Below, piece after piece: positions 9,071-17,769 of a stretch of DNA of 64,000 bases. A model generated the notes under the pieces. It was given only the letters and a program-made list of their open reading frames with translations. It was not told the origin of the DNA and ran no database searches. This DNA comes from an uncultured Cellulophaga sp. GTDB lineage: Bacteria; Bacteroidota; Bacteroidia; Flavobacteriales; Flavobacteriaceae. The translations under genes and the position numbers were made by a program. The DNA lies in NCBI GenBank assembly GCA_947491225.1, contig CANLIE010000006.1:43156-107155 (forward strand), in the 5' to 3' direction. The stretch's first letter is position 1. Every line of letters begins with the position of its first letter.

Positions 9071-9919
9071 ATGATAAATTTTAATGGTAAGTTATTAGAA
9101 AACAATGCAGTATTCTTAAATCAGGACAATAGAGGGTTACGTTATGGTGATTCACTTTTTGAAAGTATTCGTGTTGTTAGTGATAAAATTTACTTTTGGG
9201 AAGATCATTATCTGCGTTTAATGGCTTCTATGCGTATTTTAAGGATGGAAATTCCTATGAGTTTTACTATGGAATATTTAGAGGCGCAAATTAAAGAAAC
9301 CATTGCAGCTAATAATTTAGAAAAAGAAGCTACACGTATAAGGATAACTGTTTTTAGAAATAATGGAGGGGTATACCTACCAGAAACAAATAATATAAGT
9401 TTTGTAATTGAAGCCAAAAAGTTGAATACTTCTTTTTATGTAATCTCTAAGGATGTTTATGAGGTTGAACTTTTTAAGGATTATTATGTAAATGAGGGGT
9501 TATTGTCCACATTGAAATCTAACAATAAAATTATTAATGTATTAGGAAGTATTTATGCTAAGGAAAATGGATATGATAATTGTTTGCTTTTAAATAATAC
9601 CAAACAAGTTGTAGAGGCTTTAAATGGGAACTTATTTCTGGTAAAAGGGACTGTAATTAAAACAGTACCGTTACAAGATGGTTGTTTGAATGGTATAATT
9701 AGAAAGAAGTTGATATCAATTTTAGAAAAATTAGAAAACTATACCTTAGAGATTGCGTCTATTTCTCCTTTTGAATTGCAAAAGGCAGATGAGTTGTTTA
9801 TTACTAATGCCATTACAGGAATACAGCCTATAAGTAAGTATAGAAAGAAAGAGTATAAAAAAGAGGTTGCCAAAGATTTATTAGGAAAGCTAAATGCATC
9901 AGCTAGATTTACTATTTAA
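9071..9919 (+). CDS. aminotransferase class IV (aminodeoxychorismate lyase/branched-chain aminotransferase-like)
   Basis: PLP-dependent fold-type IV enzyme, 282 aa. The N-terminus has the family signature NQDNRGLRYGDSLFESIRV (residues about 17-35). The later part has the LKSNNKIINVLGSIYA segment carrying a lysine at the cofactor site and ELFITNAITGIQPI near the C-terminus. It could be PabC (4-aminobenzoate for folate) or a D-/branched-chain amino acid aminotransferase; I favour a PabC-like role. The ATG sits directly on the T-run of the previous terminator. It overlaps the convergent YqgE/AlgH gene by 4 bp. Confidence 0.88.
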   Translation: MINFNGKLLENNAVFLNQDNRGLRYGDSLFESIRVVSDKIYFWEDHYLRLMASMRILRMEIPMSFTMEYLEAQIKETIAANNLEKEATRIRITVFRNNGGVYLPETNNISFVIEAKKLNTSFYVISKDVYEVELFKDYYVNEGLLSTLKSNNKIINVLGSIYAKENGYDNCLLLNNTKQVVEALNGNLFLVKGTVIKTVPLQDGCLNGIIRKKLISILEKLENYTLEIASISPFELQKADELFITNAITGIQPISKYRKKEYKKEVAKDLLGKLNASARFTI

Positions 9920-10476
9920 TTTAGAGTAGGATTTTCAGGGGCATTTGACCAAAGAACATAATCTCCACCTAATTCATTTATTTTTTCTTTCCATAATGCT
10001 GTAGTTGACTTTTGTAGAATGTCACTTTTATGTATATTATGGGCAATAATCCAAGATTTAGAAGTTAACTCATTGTCTAATTGAAAGGAATTCCAACCTG
10101 AATAACCCAAAAAAAATCGTATATCTTCTTTGGTAATAGTATTATTATTAATTAAGGTAATTATTTTTTCAAAATTACCGCCCCAAAAAATACCATTGGA
10201 AATTTCTACACTATCCTCTATTAAGTGTGGTACTTTATGAATAAAATATAAATTATCCTGTTCTACAGGCCCACCATTATAAACCTTAAAAGAGGCTTTT
10301 ATATCATTTACTAAATCATTTATAGTATATTCTAATGGTTTGTTAAGAATAAAGCCTACAGAACCATCTATACTATGCTCGGCTAGTAATACAATGGATC
10401 TATTAAAGGAAACATCACCAGTAAGCGATGGCTCAGCGATAAGGAGATTTCCTTTTTCTGGGTAGTTAGTTAGCAT
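9916..10476 (-). CDS. YqgE/AlgH family protein (UPF0301)
   Basis: A 186-aa protein of the YqgE/AlgH family, implicated in alginate regulation in Pseudomonas but of uncertain biochemical function. Landmarks are GNLLIAEPSLTGDVSFNRSI (residues 9-28), GSVGFILNKPLE, YNGGPVEQDNLYFIHK and the LGYSGWNSFQLDNEL segment near 123-137. The length is normal. Convergent with, and overlapping, the aminotransferase; monocistronic. Confidence 0.94.
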   Translation of the reverse strand: MLTNYPEKGNLLIAEPSLTGDVSFNRSIVLLAEHSIDGSVGFILNKPLEYTINDLVNDIKASFKVYNGGPVEQDNLYFIHKVPHLIEDSVEISNGIFWGGNFEKIITLINNNTITKEDIRFFLGYSGWNSFQLDNELTSKSWIIAHNIHKSDILQKSTTALWKEKINELGGDYVLWSNAPENPTLN

Positions 10477-10576
10477 ATTAACCTTTTAAGATTCAATTAA
10501 AATAAATAAATTTTATGAGAAACAAAAAATATAGAAATAAAATTGTTGTCCGCAAAGGTTTATAAACTTAAAATGT

Positions 10577-10662
10577 ACGTCATTCTAAACTTGTTTTAGA
10601 ATCGAATAATACTTTATACCAATACAATAATGTGAGCTTCTGAAATAAATTCAGGGTGACGT
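10577..10662. repeat. palindromic intergenic repeat element
   Basis: An 86-bp stretch begins ACGTCATTCTAAACTTG and ends CTGAAATAAATTCAGGGTGACGT in mirrored form: the ends ACGTCA / TGACGT pair perfectly and inner segments (TTCTaaA..TTTAGAA; CTTCTGAAA..TTcAG) pair imperfectly. It resembles the GTCATTCTGAA-type dispersed palindromes of Flavobacteriaceae genomes. It occupies the 273-bp gap between AlgH and HU genes. Confidence 0.55.
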
Positions 10663-10696
10663 GTTAATGATATGACTAAATACTGACATTCAGAAA

Positions 10697-10732
10697 TAAA
10701 AAAAGCACTTCTAATTAAAGAAGTGCTTTTTA
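10697..10732 (-). terminator. terminator after the HU gene
   Basis: Stem AAAAGCACTTCT / AGAAGTGCTTTT, six-base loop, with A- and T-runs on both sides. It lies 18 bp beyond the HU stop on the minus strand. Confidence 0.88.
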
Positions 10733-10749
10733 TATTTAAAAACTATAGC

Positions 10750-11022
10750 TTAGTTAACAGAGTTACTTAACTCAGTACCAGCTTTAAATTTAACAACGTT
10801 TTTAGCTGCTATTTTTATAGTTTTACCTGTTTGTGGGTTTCTACCGTCTCTAGCTTCTCTTCTAGTTACAGACCATGATCCAAATCCTACTAAAGAAACT
10901 CTACCACCTTTTTTAAGTGATCCTTCAACGTTTCCTAAAAAAGATTCTAATGCTTTCTTTGCTGCTGCTTTAGTGATGCCAGCATCAGCTGCCATAGCAT
11001 CGATTAATTCTGTTTTGTTCAT
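10750..11022 (-). CDS. hup: HU family DNA-binding protein
   Basis: 90-aa histone-like protein that bends and compacts DNA. The sequence shows MNKTELIDAMAADAGITKAA (helical dimerisation half) and the beta-arm GRNPQTGKTIKI with the conserved RNPQTG tip at residues about 61-66. Standard length. It has its own promoter (11070-11099) and terminator, so it is a single-gene unit, expected to be highly expressed. Confidence 0.97.
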   Translation of the reverse strand: MNKTELIDAMAADAGITKAAAKKALESFLGNVEGSLKKGGRVSLVGFGSWSVTRREARDGRNPQTGKTIKIAAKNVVKFKAGTELSNSVN

Positions 11023-11069
11023 AATTAAATTAAATTAATTGTTGTTTTTAATAACTTATATTCTTCTAA

Positions 11070-11099
11070 CAAATTTATATGGATTTAGCGTTAACGCAA
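11070..11099 (-). promoter_or_regulatory. promoter of hup with overlapping palindrome
   Basis: Minus strand TTG (11097-11099), 19 bp, TAAATTTG (11070-11077): a perfect Bacteroidota promoter 48 bp from the ATG. The 10-bp palindrome GCGTTAACGC (11088-11097) touches the -33 element and could be an operator. Confidence 0.75.
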
Positions 11100-11199
11100 G
11101 TAAAATCAGGTGAAATACAGCATTTTGTTAATAACTAAGAGTGTTTGTTAATAAAGTAGGGCTTTTTTTACGTTTTGGTAACAGCCAGCTGCTATAAAA

Positions 11200-12147
11200 C
11201 TACTTTAAATAGGCTGTTTCTTTTAATTGCAGACCATTTAAAACATCTATTGTTCTCATTCTGCGCTTACCAGAGAGCTGTAATTCTAATAGTTTTATAT
11301 AGCCATTTGGAACAGCAACCTTTATAGTTTTTTTATCATAAACTAATTTTCCTACTTTTAGGTTGTGTAATGCAGTTTCCATTTCTACAGCATAAATTTT
11401 AATTGTTATATTGTCATCTTCATTATATAGTGTTGTCCATGCAGCGGGGTAGGGACTTAATCCTCTTATCAGGTTATAAGTTGCTTGTATATCTTTACTC
11501 CAATCAATTTGGCAAGTATCTTTGTTTATTTTGTATGCAAGCTTTAAATTTTTATTATCTATTTGTTTTTTAGTTTTAACAGTATTTGTTTTAATTTGTT
11601 CAATAGTTTTTAATACTAAATTAGCCCCTAAATACATTAATTTATCGTGTAAAAAACCAGCATTTTCTTCGTTAGAGATAGTGGTTTTACTATTTAAAAT
11701 AATTTCGCCAGTGTCTATTTTGTCATCAATAAAAAATGTAGTGACCCCTGTTTCTGTTTCTCCATTTATGATTGCCCAGTTAATTGGTGCAGCTCCACGA
11801 TATTGAGGTAATAAAGATGCATGTAAGTTAAAAGTACCATATTTGGGCATTTGCCAAACAGCTTTTGGAAGCATTCTAAATGCAACTACTATTTGTAAAT
11901 TTGCTTGTAAAGTTTCTAACTCATCTAAAAAGCCTTGATTTTTCAGATTTGTAGGCTGTAGTATGTGTAGTTTTTTTTCTTCTGCATATTTTTTTACAGC
12001 AGAAGTATGTATTTTTCTTCCACGCCCAGCAGGTTTGTCAGGAGCTGTAATTACACCTACAACGTTGTAATTGTGTTGTACTAGGCTATCTAAAATGGTA
12101 ACAGCAAATTCTGGCGTTCCCATAAAAACAATACGTAAATCATTCAT
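11200..12147 (-). CDS. fmt: methionyl-tRNA formyltransferase
   Basis: Formylates initiator Met-tRNA using 10-formyl-THF. The 315-aa protein begins RIVFMGTPEFAVTILDSL and carries the catalytic motif FNLHASLLPQYRGAAPINWA (Asn and His near residues 107-109) and the distal Asp in FFIDDKIDTGE. The C-terminal OB-like domain is present. Last gene of the P-loop ATPase-recQ-fmt operon; its ATG overlaps the recQ stop by 4 bp (ATGA). Confidence 0.97.
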   Translation of the reverse strand: MNDLRIVFMGTPEFAVTILDSLVQHNYNVVGVITAPDKPAGRGRKIHTSAVKKYAEEKKLHILQPTNLKNQGFLDELETLQANLQIVVAFRMLPKAVWQMPKYGTFNLHASLLPQYRGAAPINWAIINGETETGVTTFFIDDKIDTGEIILNSKTTISNEENAGFLHDKLMYLGANLVLKTIEQIKTNTVKTKKQIDNKNLKLAYKINKDTCQIDWSKDIQATYNLIRGLSPYPAAWTTLYNEDDNITIKIYAVEMETALHNLKVGKLVYDKKTIKVAVPNGYIKLLELQLSGKRRMRTIDVLNGLQLKETAYLK

Positions 12148-14045
12148 AAGTTTATTATCTGGTATTGGTTTTGTTTGTTTATATATACTTTTTCTTCTTC
12201 CAAAAGAAGCTGTAGTGCTTCTAGCACAAGATTTTCATTGTATGTTAACATTTTCATAAGTTCTCTAGAACTCATTTTGTTGGTCTTTAAAAGCTTATAT
12301 GTCTCATTTGCAACAATGTTTACTAAATCTGAATCTATGCCTGTTTTATTTATACAGACATCACATTTACCACATTTTTTATTTTTTTCGCCAAAATAGC
12401 TAAGTAATTGCACACTTCTACATACAGCATTGTTTTTTACATATTGTAATATATGGTCAATGTTATCTATTTTTACTTGTTGTAGCTCCTTTACTTTTCT
12501 TGAAAAAGAATTTATGGTTTGGTCGTCCTCACGAGGGACTAAAAAAGTAAGTTCTAAATCATTATGCTGTGCCGTGTATTGTATTATTTCGTCTTTTTGT
12601 AATTTTTCTAATAATTGAATTATAATATCTTCGTTACTATTTGTCTTTTTAGAAATTAAGAAGGTATTTATCTTAACATTATATTCAAAAATACCACCAT
12701 ATGTTCTTAGTAGGGTTTGTACAATGAGAGCTAAATTTTTATGGGTATTTAAGTAATGGTTTAATACTTGTTTTGAAGCAATGAACCTTACAGTAGATTG
12801 TTTTGAGTAGTTTTCTGACAATGATAAAACCGAATGTTGATCAAGAATTTTGAGTCCGTTGTATGTAAGCAATCTATTTAGTTTGTATGTATTGCAAAAA
12901 ATATTAAAATTTAAAAGATATTTTTGTTGAGAACCATCACCATATGGTATCTGAAAATAATTATTAAGCTTATTATATAGTAATTTTAAAAAGGAAACAT
13001 CTGGTAAAACACTTAAAAATTGTCTTTTTAGTTGCATATCATCTTCCTTATTAAGGAGTAATATTGCATTTGCTGCATTACCATCTCTACCAGCCCTTCC
13101 TGCTTCTTGATAATAATTTTCTATACTATCTGGAATTTGATAATGAACAACTAGATTTACATCTGGTTTGTCAATACCCATACCAAATGCATTAGTAGCT
13201 ACAATAATCTTTGTTTTGTTACTAAGCCAGTTATTAAGTTTTTTTTCTTTTTCTTTTTTAGACATACCTCCGTGAAAAAAGGTACTAGAAAATCCGTTAT
13301 CCTTTAAATAAGAAGCTATTTGCTCAGATAGCCGTCTAGAACGTACATAGACAATACTACTTTTAGTGGTTTGTGAACAAAGCTGTTTTAGTTGGTACAG
13401 TTTATCTTCATTCCATAATACTTTAAAGGCTATATTATCTCTTGAAAAAGAGTCTTTTATTATAGTATTACTTCTAAATTGAAGGTTCTCCATAATATCT
13501 TTAGATACTTTTTTTGTAGCAGTTGCTGTAAGTGCTAAAATGGGAATGGAAGGAAACATTTCTCTTAAAATGGAGCAATTTCTATATGCTGGTCTAAAAT
13601 CATTTCCCCATTGAGAAATACAATGTGCTTCATCTATAGCAATAAGGTTAATGTTCATTTGCAAAATTCGTTCTTTAACCACTTCTTGCTGTAAACGCTC
13701 TGGGGATAAATACAAGAATTTGTAATTGCCAAAAACACAGTTGTCCAATAAATTGGAAATTTCATCAAATGGTATACCCCCAGTTATTGCAATAGCTTTA
13801 ATTCCTTTTTCTTTTAAATTATTTACCTGGTCTTGTATTAATGCAATTAAAGGAGATATTACAATACATAAGCCTTCTTGGGCTAATGCTGGAATTTGAT
13901 AGCATATAGATTTTCCGCCGCCAGTTGGCAATAAGGCTAATATGTCTTTTTGTTTTAAAATATTATCAATGACTTGCTCTTGAGAACCCCTAAAGGTGTT
14001 ATACCCCCAATAGTGTTGTAAAATATCTTTTGGATTTTTTTGCAC
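12144..14045 (-). CDS. recQ: ATP-dependent DNA helicase RecQ
   Basis: Superfamily 2 3'-5' helicase. The 633-aa protein has Walker A LLPTGGGKS (residues 38-46), DEAH (138-141) followed by CISQWGNDFR, helicase C-terminal motifs ATNAFGMGIDKPDV and HYQIPDSIENYYQEAGRAGRDG, and a zinc-binding cluster ending KKCGKCDVC. It is shorter than full RecQ (about 700 aa) and I see no clear HRDC domain, so it is the compact Bacteroidota paralogue. Overlaps the upstream ATPase gene by one base and fmt by 4. Confidence 0.96.
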   Translation of the reverse strand: MQKNPKDILQHYWGYNTFRGSQEQVIDNILKQKDILALLPTGGGKSICYQIPALAQEGLCIVISPLIALIQDQVNNLKEKGIKAIAITGGIPFDEISNLLDNCVFGNYKFLYLSPERLQQEVVKERILQMNINLIAIDEAHCISQWGNDFRPAYRNCSILREMFPSIPILALTATATKKVSKDIMENLQFRSNTIIKDSFSRDNIAFKVLWNEDKLYQLKQLCSQTTKSSIVYVRSRRLSEQIASYLKDNGFSSTFFHGGMSKKEKEKKLNNWLSNKTKIIVATNAFGMGIDKPDVNLVVHYQIPDSIENYYQEAGRAGRDGNAANAILLLNKEDDMQLKRQFLSVLPDVSFLKLLYNKLNNYFQIPYGDGSQQKYLLNFNIFCNTYKLNRLLTYNGLKILDQHSVLSLSENYSKQSTVRFIASKQVLNHYLNTHKNLALIVQTLLRTYGGIFEYNVKINTFLISKKTNSNEDIIIQLLEKLQKDEIIQYTAQHNDLELTFLVPREDDQTINSFSRKVKELQQVKIDNIDHILQYVKNNAVCRSVQLLSYFGEKNKKCGKCDVCINKTGIDSDLVNIVANETYKLLKTNKMSSRELMKMLTYNENLVLEALQLLLEEEKVYINKQNQYQIINL

Positions 14046-14587
14046 TAATTAATTTTTAAGGTATTTAAAATAAAATTAGAGCGATCATCAACCGTTCCAA
14101 TGGGCACGGTAATAGGGTTATAGCCATACTCTCTATAGGTTTTGTCTAAAAGGGTGTAAATACGTTTTGCCTCTTCAAAATCTTCATAACGTTCATTATC
14201 GCATAAATGTATTTCTTCCCAAGGAGGAAATATAAAAACTATATCATATTTATAATCAGTACAAGCCTTCTTGTAATTATTTCCATACTTAATATTTGTT
14301 CCATTAAGGTAAGCAACTATGTCTGGAATACCCCTATCTAGGAAAACTTGTTCTTTTTTTATTTTTTCAGCAGTTTTAAACTGCTTAATTCTACCAGCTA
14401 ACAAACGATCACTAAATAGTAAAGGATCATTTAAAAAAAGTTGTGTAACACCTTCTTTTCTGAATTCTAACGTAATATCTCTTGAAATTTCATGCATACA
14501 TAAGAATCCCAAGGAGTCAATTTTATTAATGATAGTAGTTTTGCCACTACTGGGGCCACCAGTTATAACTATTTTTTTTGATTTCAA
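14045..14587 (-). CDS. P-loop ATPase, AAA_28/NadR-like nucleotide kinase fold
   Basis: A 180-aa protein with Walker A GGPSSGKTT (residues 10-18), a VFLDRGIPD motif (about 81-89) like the substrate-binding Asp-Arg of thymidylate- and NadR-type kinases, and a LID-like basic stretch DNERYEDFEEAKRIY. AAA_28 ATPases are common in Flavobacteria with no assigned substrate. It heads the operon with recQ and fmt and has a well-formed promoter at 14606-14634. Confidence 0.85.
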   Translation of the reverse strand: MKSKKIVITGGPSSGKTTIINKIDSLGFLCMHEISRDITLEFRKEGVTQLFLNDPLLFSDRLLAGRIKQFKTAEKIKKEQVFLDRGIPDIVAYLNGTNIKYGNNYKKACTDYKYDIVFIFPPWEEIHLCDNERYEDFEEAKRIYTLLDKTYREYGYNPITVPIGTVDDRSNFILNTLKIN

Positions 14588-14605
14588 TATACTAAATTAG
14601 TATAG

Positions 14606-14634
14606 CAAAGATACTAAAATAGGAACTATACCAA
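14606..14634 (-). promoter_or_regulatory. promoter of the ATPase-recQ-fmt operon
   Basis: Minus strand TTG (14632-14634), 18 bp, TATCTTTG (14606-14613), a perfect match to the Bacteroidota consensus. It is bracketed by two direct copies of TAGTATAG (14598-14605 and 14638-14645) exactly 40 bp apart. On the other strand TATATTTG (14661-14668) gives a plausible -7 box for the divergent DUF493 gene. Confidence 0.7.
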
Positions 14635-14681
14635 AAGTAGTATAGATTATGACATTGCATTATATTTGTAAAAAAATATAT

Positions 14682-14969
14682 ATGAATAAAGAAAACCCAA
14701 AAGAATTTTATGCTAGATTAAAAGAGCAATTGGAAGTAAATGGTAGTTGGCCTGCAAATTATTTATATAAGTTTATCATACCTACAGATACAGATAAGTC
14801 ACTTGAAATTGAAAATATATTTGATAATACAGGAGCTGTAATAACATCTAAAAAATCAAAAAATGGAAAATACACTAGTTTGTCAATAACTGTGAATATG
14901 AAAAATCCTGATGCAGTTATAGCAAAATATATAGAAGTAGGTAAGGTAAAAGGAGTCATATCTTTATAA
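14682..14969 (+). CDS. DUF493 (YbeD-like) family protein
   Basis: A 95-aa protein of the DUF493 family (ferredoxin-like ACT-type fold; E. coli YbeD is a member). Visible: KEFYARLKEQLEVNGSWPAN, YLYKFIIPTD and a closing VIAKYIEVGKVKGVISL. The frame is open back to an ATG at 14649, but I prefer the ATG at 14682 because TATATTTG (14661-14668) would place transcription start after 14649 and because family members begin NKENPKEFY. Function unknown. Divergent from the recQ operon. Confidence 0.85.
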   Translation: MNKENPKEFYARLKEQLEVNGSWPANYLYKFIIPTDTDKSLEIENIFDNTGAVITSKKSKNGKYTSLSITVNMKNPDAVIAKYIEVGKVKGVISL

Positions 14970-15073
14970 ATCACTCTTTAATTTGTGTATATTCTGAATA
15001 TTTTTCAGTAATTTGCGGAATATTAACGTAGAACTTCACGTTTGCATATAAATAAGCATAAATCTTAATTAGT

Positions 15074-15739
15074 TTGAATTTAGTAGAAAACTTAGAATAC
15101 AATACTGAGCGTAGTCAGCTCATTATTCCTGAATATGGTCGTCATTTTCAAAAAATGGTAGACTACGCTGTGTCAATAGAAGATACAGAAGAACGCAACA
15201 AAGTAGCCAAGGCTATTATTAGTGTAATGGGTAATTTGCAGCCACATTTAAGAGATGTGCCAGATTTTCAGCATAAATTATGGGATCAGTTATTTATAAT
15301 GTCCGATTTTAAATTAGATGTAGAATCACCATTTCCTATAACAACAAAAGAAATGTTGCAAGAACGTCCAGAGCCATTAGATTACCCTCAAAATTTTCCA
15401 AAATACAGATTTTATGGCAATAACATAAAACGTATGATAGATGTAGCTGTAGAGTGGGATAAAGGAGATATGAGGGATGGTTTAGAATATGCTATTGCTA
15501 ATCATATGAAAAAATGCTATTTAAACTGGAATAAAGATGTTGTGGATGATAGTGCAATCTTTAAGCATTTATATGAGTTAAGTGATGGAAGAATAGATTT
15601 AGCTAAAAAAGATGAAACGTTAACGGATAGTGGACAATTTTTAAAAAACAAGGTTGCAAAATCTAATTCTAGATACACAAACGGAAAAAATCATCAAAGA
15701 GCTAACAACAATAACAACCGCAGTAAAAAACGGTATTAA
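15074..15739 (+). CDS. DUF4290 family protein
   Basis: A 221-aa protein found throughout Bacteroidota immediately upstream of murA. It begins NLVENLEYNTERSQLIIPEYGRHFQ from a TTG codon at 15074; no ATG is available nearby, and homologues start at this point, so TTG is taken as the start. The fold looks mainly helical, with a basic, Asn-rich low-complexity tail from about residue 195 (repeated N, K, R). Only 14 bp separate it from murA, so the two are cotranscribed. Function unknown. Confidence 0.9.
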   Translation: MNLVENLEYNTERSQLIIPEYGRHFQKMVDYAVSIEDTEERNKVAKAIISVMGNLQPHLRDVPDFQHKLWDQLFIMSDFKLDVESPFPITTKEMLQERPEPLDYPQNFPKYRFYGNNIKRMIDVAVEWDKGDMRDGLEYAIANHMKKCYLNWNKDVVDDSAIFKHLYELSDGRIDLAKKDETLTDSGQFLKNKVAKSNSRYTNGKNHQRANNNNNRSKKRY

Positions 15740-15753
15740 CATTCTAATCTTAA

Positions 15754-17061
15754 ATGGGAACATTTAAAATTGAAGGCGGTCATCGCCTGCAAGGAGATAT
15801 AACTCCGCAAGGTGCTAAAAATGAAGCTTTACAAATACTTTGTGCTGTTTTACTTACGCCAGAAAAAGTTCAAATAAACAACATACCAGACATCGTAGAT
15901 GTTAATAAACTAATATCTTTGTTAGAAGATTTAGGCGTTAAAATCCAAAAAAGAGGTAGGGGTGCTTATACATTTAAAGCAGACGATGTTAATTTAGATT
16001 ACTTACAATCTGATCAATTTAAAAAAGATGGTCGCGGATTACGAGGCTCCATTATGCTTGTAGGACCTTTACTTGCGAGATTTGGTAAAGGATATATTCC
16101 TAAGCCTGGAGGAGATAAAATAGGTAGACGCAGGTTAGACACTCACTTTGAGGGTTTCATAAATTTAGGAGCTAAATTTAGATACAATAAAGAAGAATAT
16201 TTCTACGGTGTTGAAGCAAAAAAGTTAAAAGGAGCATATATGCTTTTAGATGAGGCATCAGTTACAGGCACTGCTAATATTGTAATGGCAGCTGTATTAG
16301 CGGAAGGAATAACAACAATATATAATGCAGCTTGCGAACCTTATTTACAACAGCTTTGTAAAATGCTAAATCGTATGGGAGCTAAAATATCAGGAGTAGG
16401 TTCTAATTTATTGACTATAGAGGGTGTAGATTCTTTAGGAGGTACTGAGCATACAATGTTACCTGATATGATTGAGATTGGTAGTTGGATAGGTCTTGCG
16501 GCTATGACAAAAAGTGAATTAACTATCAAAAATGTAAGTTGGGATAATTTAGGACAAATCCCCACTGTTTTTAAAAAACTTGGAATTAGTCTTGAACGTA
16601 GAGGCGATGATATTTTTATACCAGAACATAAAGATGGTTATGAAATACAAAACTATATAGATGGCTCTATTTTAACCATCGCAGACGCTCCATGGCCAGG
16701 CTTAACACCAGATTTATTAAGTATAATTTTAGTAGTTGCTACACAGGCCAAAGGTGAAGTATTAATTCATCAAAAAATGTTTGAGAGTAGATTGTTCTTT
16801 GTTGATAAACTAATTGATATGGGGGCCAAAATTATTTTGTGTGATCCACATAGAGCTACGATAATGGGACACGATTTTAAATCTATTTTAAAAGCAACAA
16901 CTATGGTTTCTCCTGATATTAGAGCTGGAGTGTCCTTGTTAATTGCTGCATTATCTGCTAAAGGGACTTCTACCATTCATAATATAGAACAAATAGATCG
17001 TGGTTATGAAAATATAGATGAACGTTTACGAGCAATTGGTGCTAAAATAACAAGATTATAA
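15754..17061 (+). CDS. murA: UDP-N-acetylglucosamine 1-carboxyvinyltransferase (C115D-type)
   Basis: First committed step of peptidoglycan synthesis: transfers enolpyruvate from PEP to UDP-GlcNAc. At 435 aa it has two EPSP-synthase-like halves, with AKNEALQIL near residues 21-29 (catalytic Lys22) and LPDMIEIGSWIGLAAM in the second half. The active-site loop reads PKPGGDKIGRRRLD: the position equivalent to E. coli Cys115 is Asp121 (codon 16114-16116). Cys-to-Asp enzymes are established as active but insensitive to fosfomycin. Confidence 0.97.
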   Translation: MGTFKIEGGHRLQGDITPQGAKNEALQILCAVLLTPEKVQINNIPDIVDVNKLISLLEDLGVKIQKRGRGAYTFKADDVNLDYLQSDQFKKDGRGLRGSIMLVGPLLARFGKGYIPKPGGDKIGRRRLDTHFEGFINLGAKFRYNKEEYFYGVEAKKLKGAYMLLDEASVTGTANIVMAAVLAEGITTIYNAACEPYLQQLCKMLNRMGAKISGVGSNLLTIEGVDSLGGTEHTMLPDMIEIGSWIGLAAMTKSELTIKNVSWDNLGQIPTVFKKLGISLERRGDDIFIPEHKDGYEIQNYIDGSILTIADAPWPGLTPDLLSIILVVATQAKGEVLIHQKMFESRLFFVDKLIDMGAKIILCDPHRATIMGHDFKSILKATTMVSPDIRAGVSLLIAALSAKGTSTIHNIEQIDRGYENIDERLRAIGAKITRL

Positions 17062-17145
17062 TTGCTTAAAAAACTAAACAACAACTTATTTATATTGTTT
17101 ATGGAGTTATAAGCAGTTCAAAAGAACAATAATATCCCGAGTTCG

Positions 17146-17162
17146 ATTACTATTCAGATATA
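17146..17162 (+). repeat. solo fragment of the MITE flank
   Basis: The 17-mer ATTACTATTCAGATATA is identical to 50486-50502, next to the right end of the MITE copy A, and here is preceded by CCCGAGTTCG, which resembles the element's terminal repeat. It lies in the 238-bp gap between murA and the SRPBCC gene. Confidence 0.5.
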
Positions 17163-17299
17163 CCATAAAAACTATTAATTCAATTTTTCGTATTCAAATG
17201 GAGAGAAACTATAATATTTGCAGCAGCTATAAGATGTAATAGATTTTTTACTGCTGTATAAAGAAAACAGGTTTAATCTGTTTATTACTAAATGATTTC

Positions 17300-17767
17300 T
17301 TATTTTGTATAGTGTCCAAAAATTTCGTTCATTTTTGCTTTTCGATAATTAAATATCTCTTCCAATTTTGGTTTAATAAGTATAGGATGTATTAATTCTC
17401 CTAGTTTACCTAATGGTATTTTATAATCTACTATGTCTTCCATTTCTACACCACCATCTATTTCTTTTATAAAGTGCTTGTGATGCCAAAGCGCATAAGG
17501 GCCAAAACGCTGTTCATCTACAAAATACTTATTTTGTACCATATGGGTAATTTCTGTAACCCATTTTGTTTTTATGCCTAGTACTGGTGTAACTATATAT
17601 TGTATAATTTGCCCTTGGTACATTGGTCTGTCTGCTCCAGATAAAATAATAAACCCCATATAGTCTGGCGTAATTGTTTTTAAATTCTCAGGTTTAGATA
17701 AAAATTCCCAAGCAGTTTCTGTACTAATTGGTAGTTTTTGTTTTTTATGCAAGGTGTAAATTTTCAT
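17300..17767 (-). CDS. SRPBCC family protein (ligand-binding, cell-division-inhibitor-like)
   Basis: A 155-aa START-fold protein: KKQKLPISTETAWEFLSKPE opens the helix-grip fold, the central part has GPYALWHHKHFIKE, and the C-terminus forms the long helix. Proteins of this subgroup recur in Flavobacterial photolyase/SDR clusters. It follows TspO by 2 bp. The ligand is unknown; a hydrophobic or isoprenoid compound is plausible from the fold only. Confidence 0.85.
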   Translation of the reverse strand: MKIYTLHKKQKLPISTETAWEFLSKPENLKTITPDYMGFIILSGADRPMYQGQIIQYIVTPVLGIKTKWVTEITHMVQNKYFVDEQRFGPYALWHHKHFIKEIDGGVEMEDIVDYKIPLGKLGELIHPILIKPKLEEIFNYRKAKMNEIFGHYTK

Positions 17768-17769
17768 AA

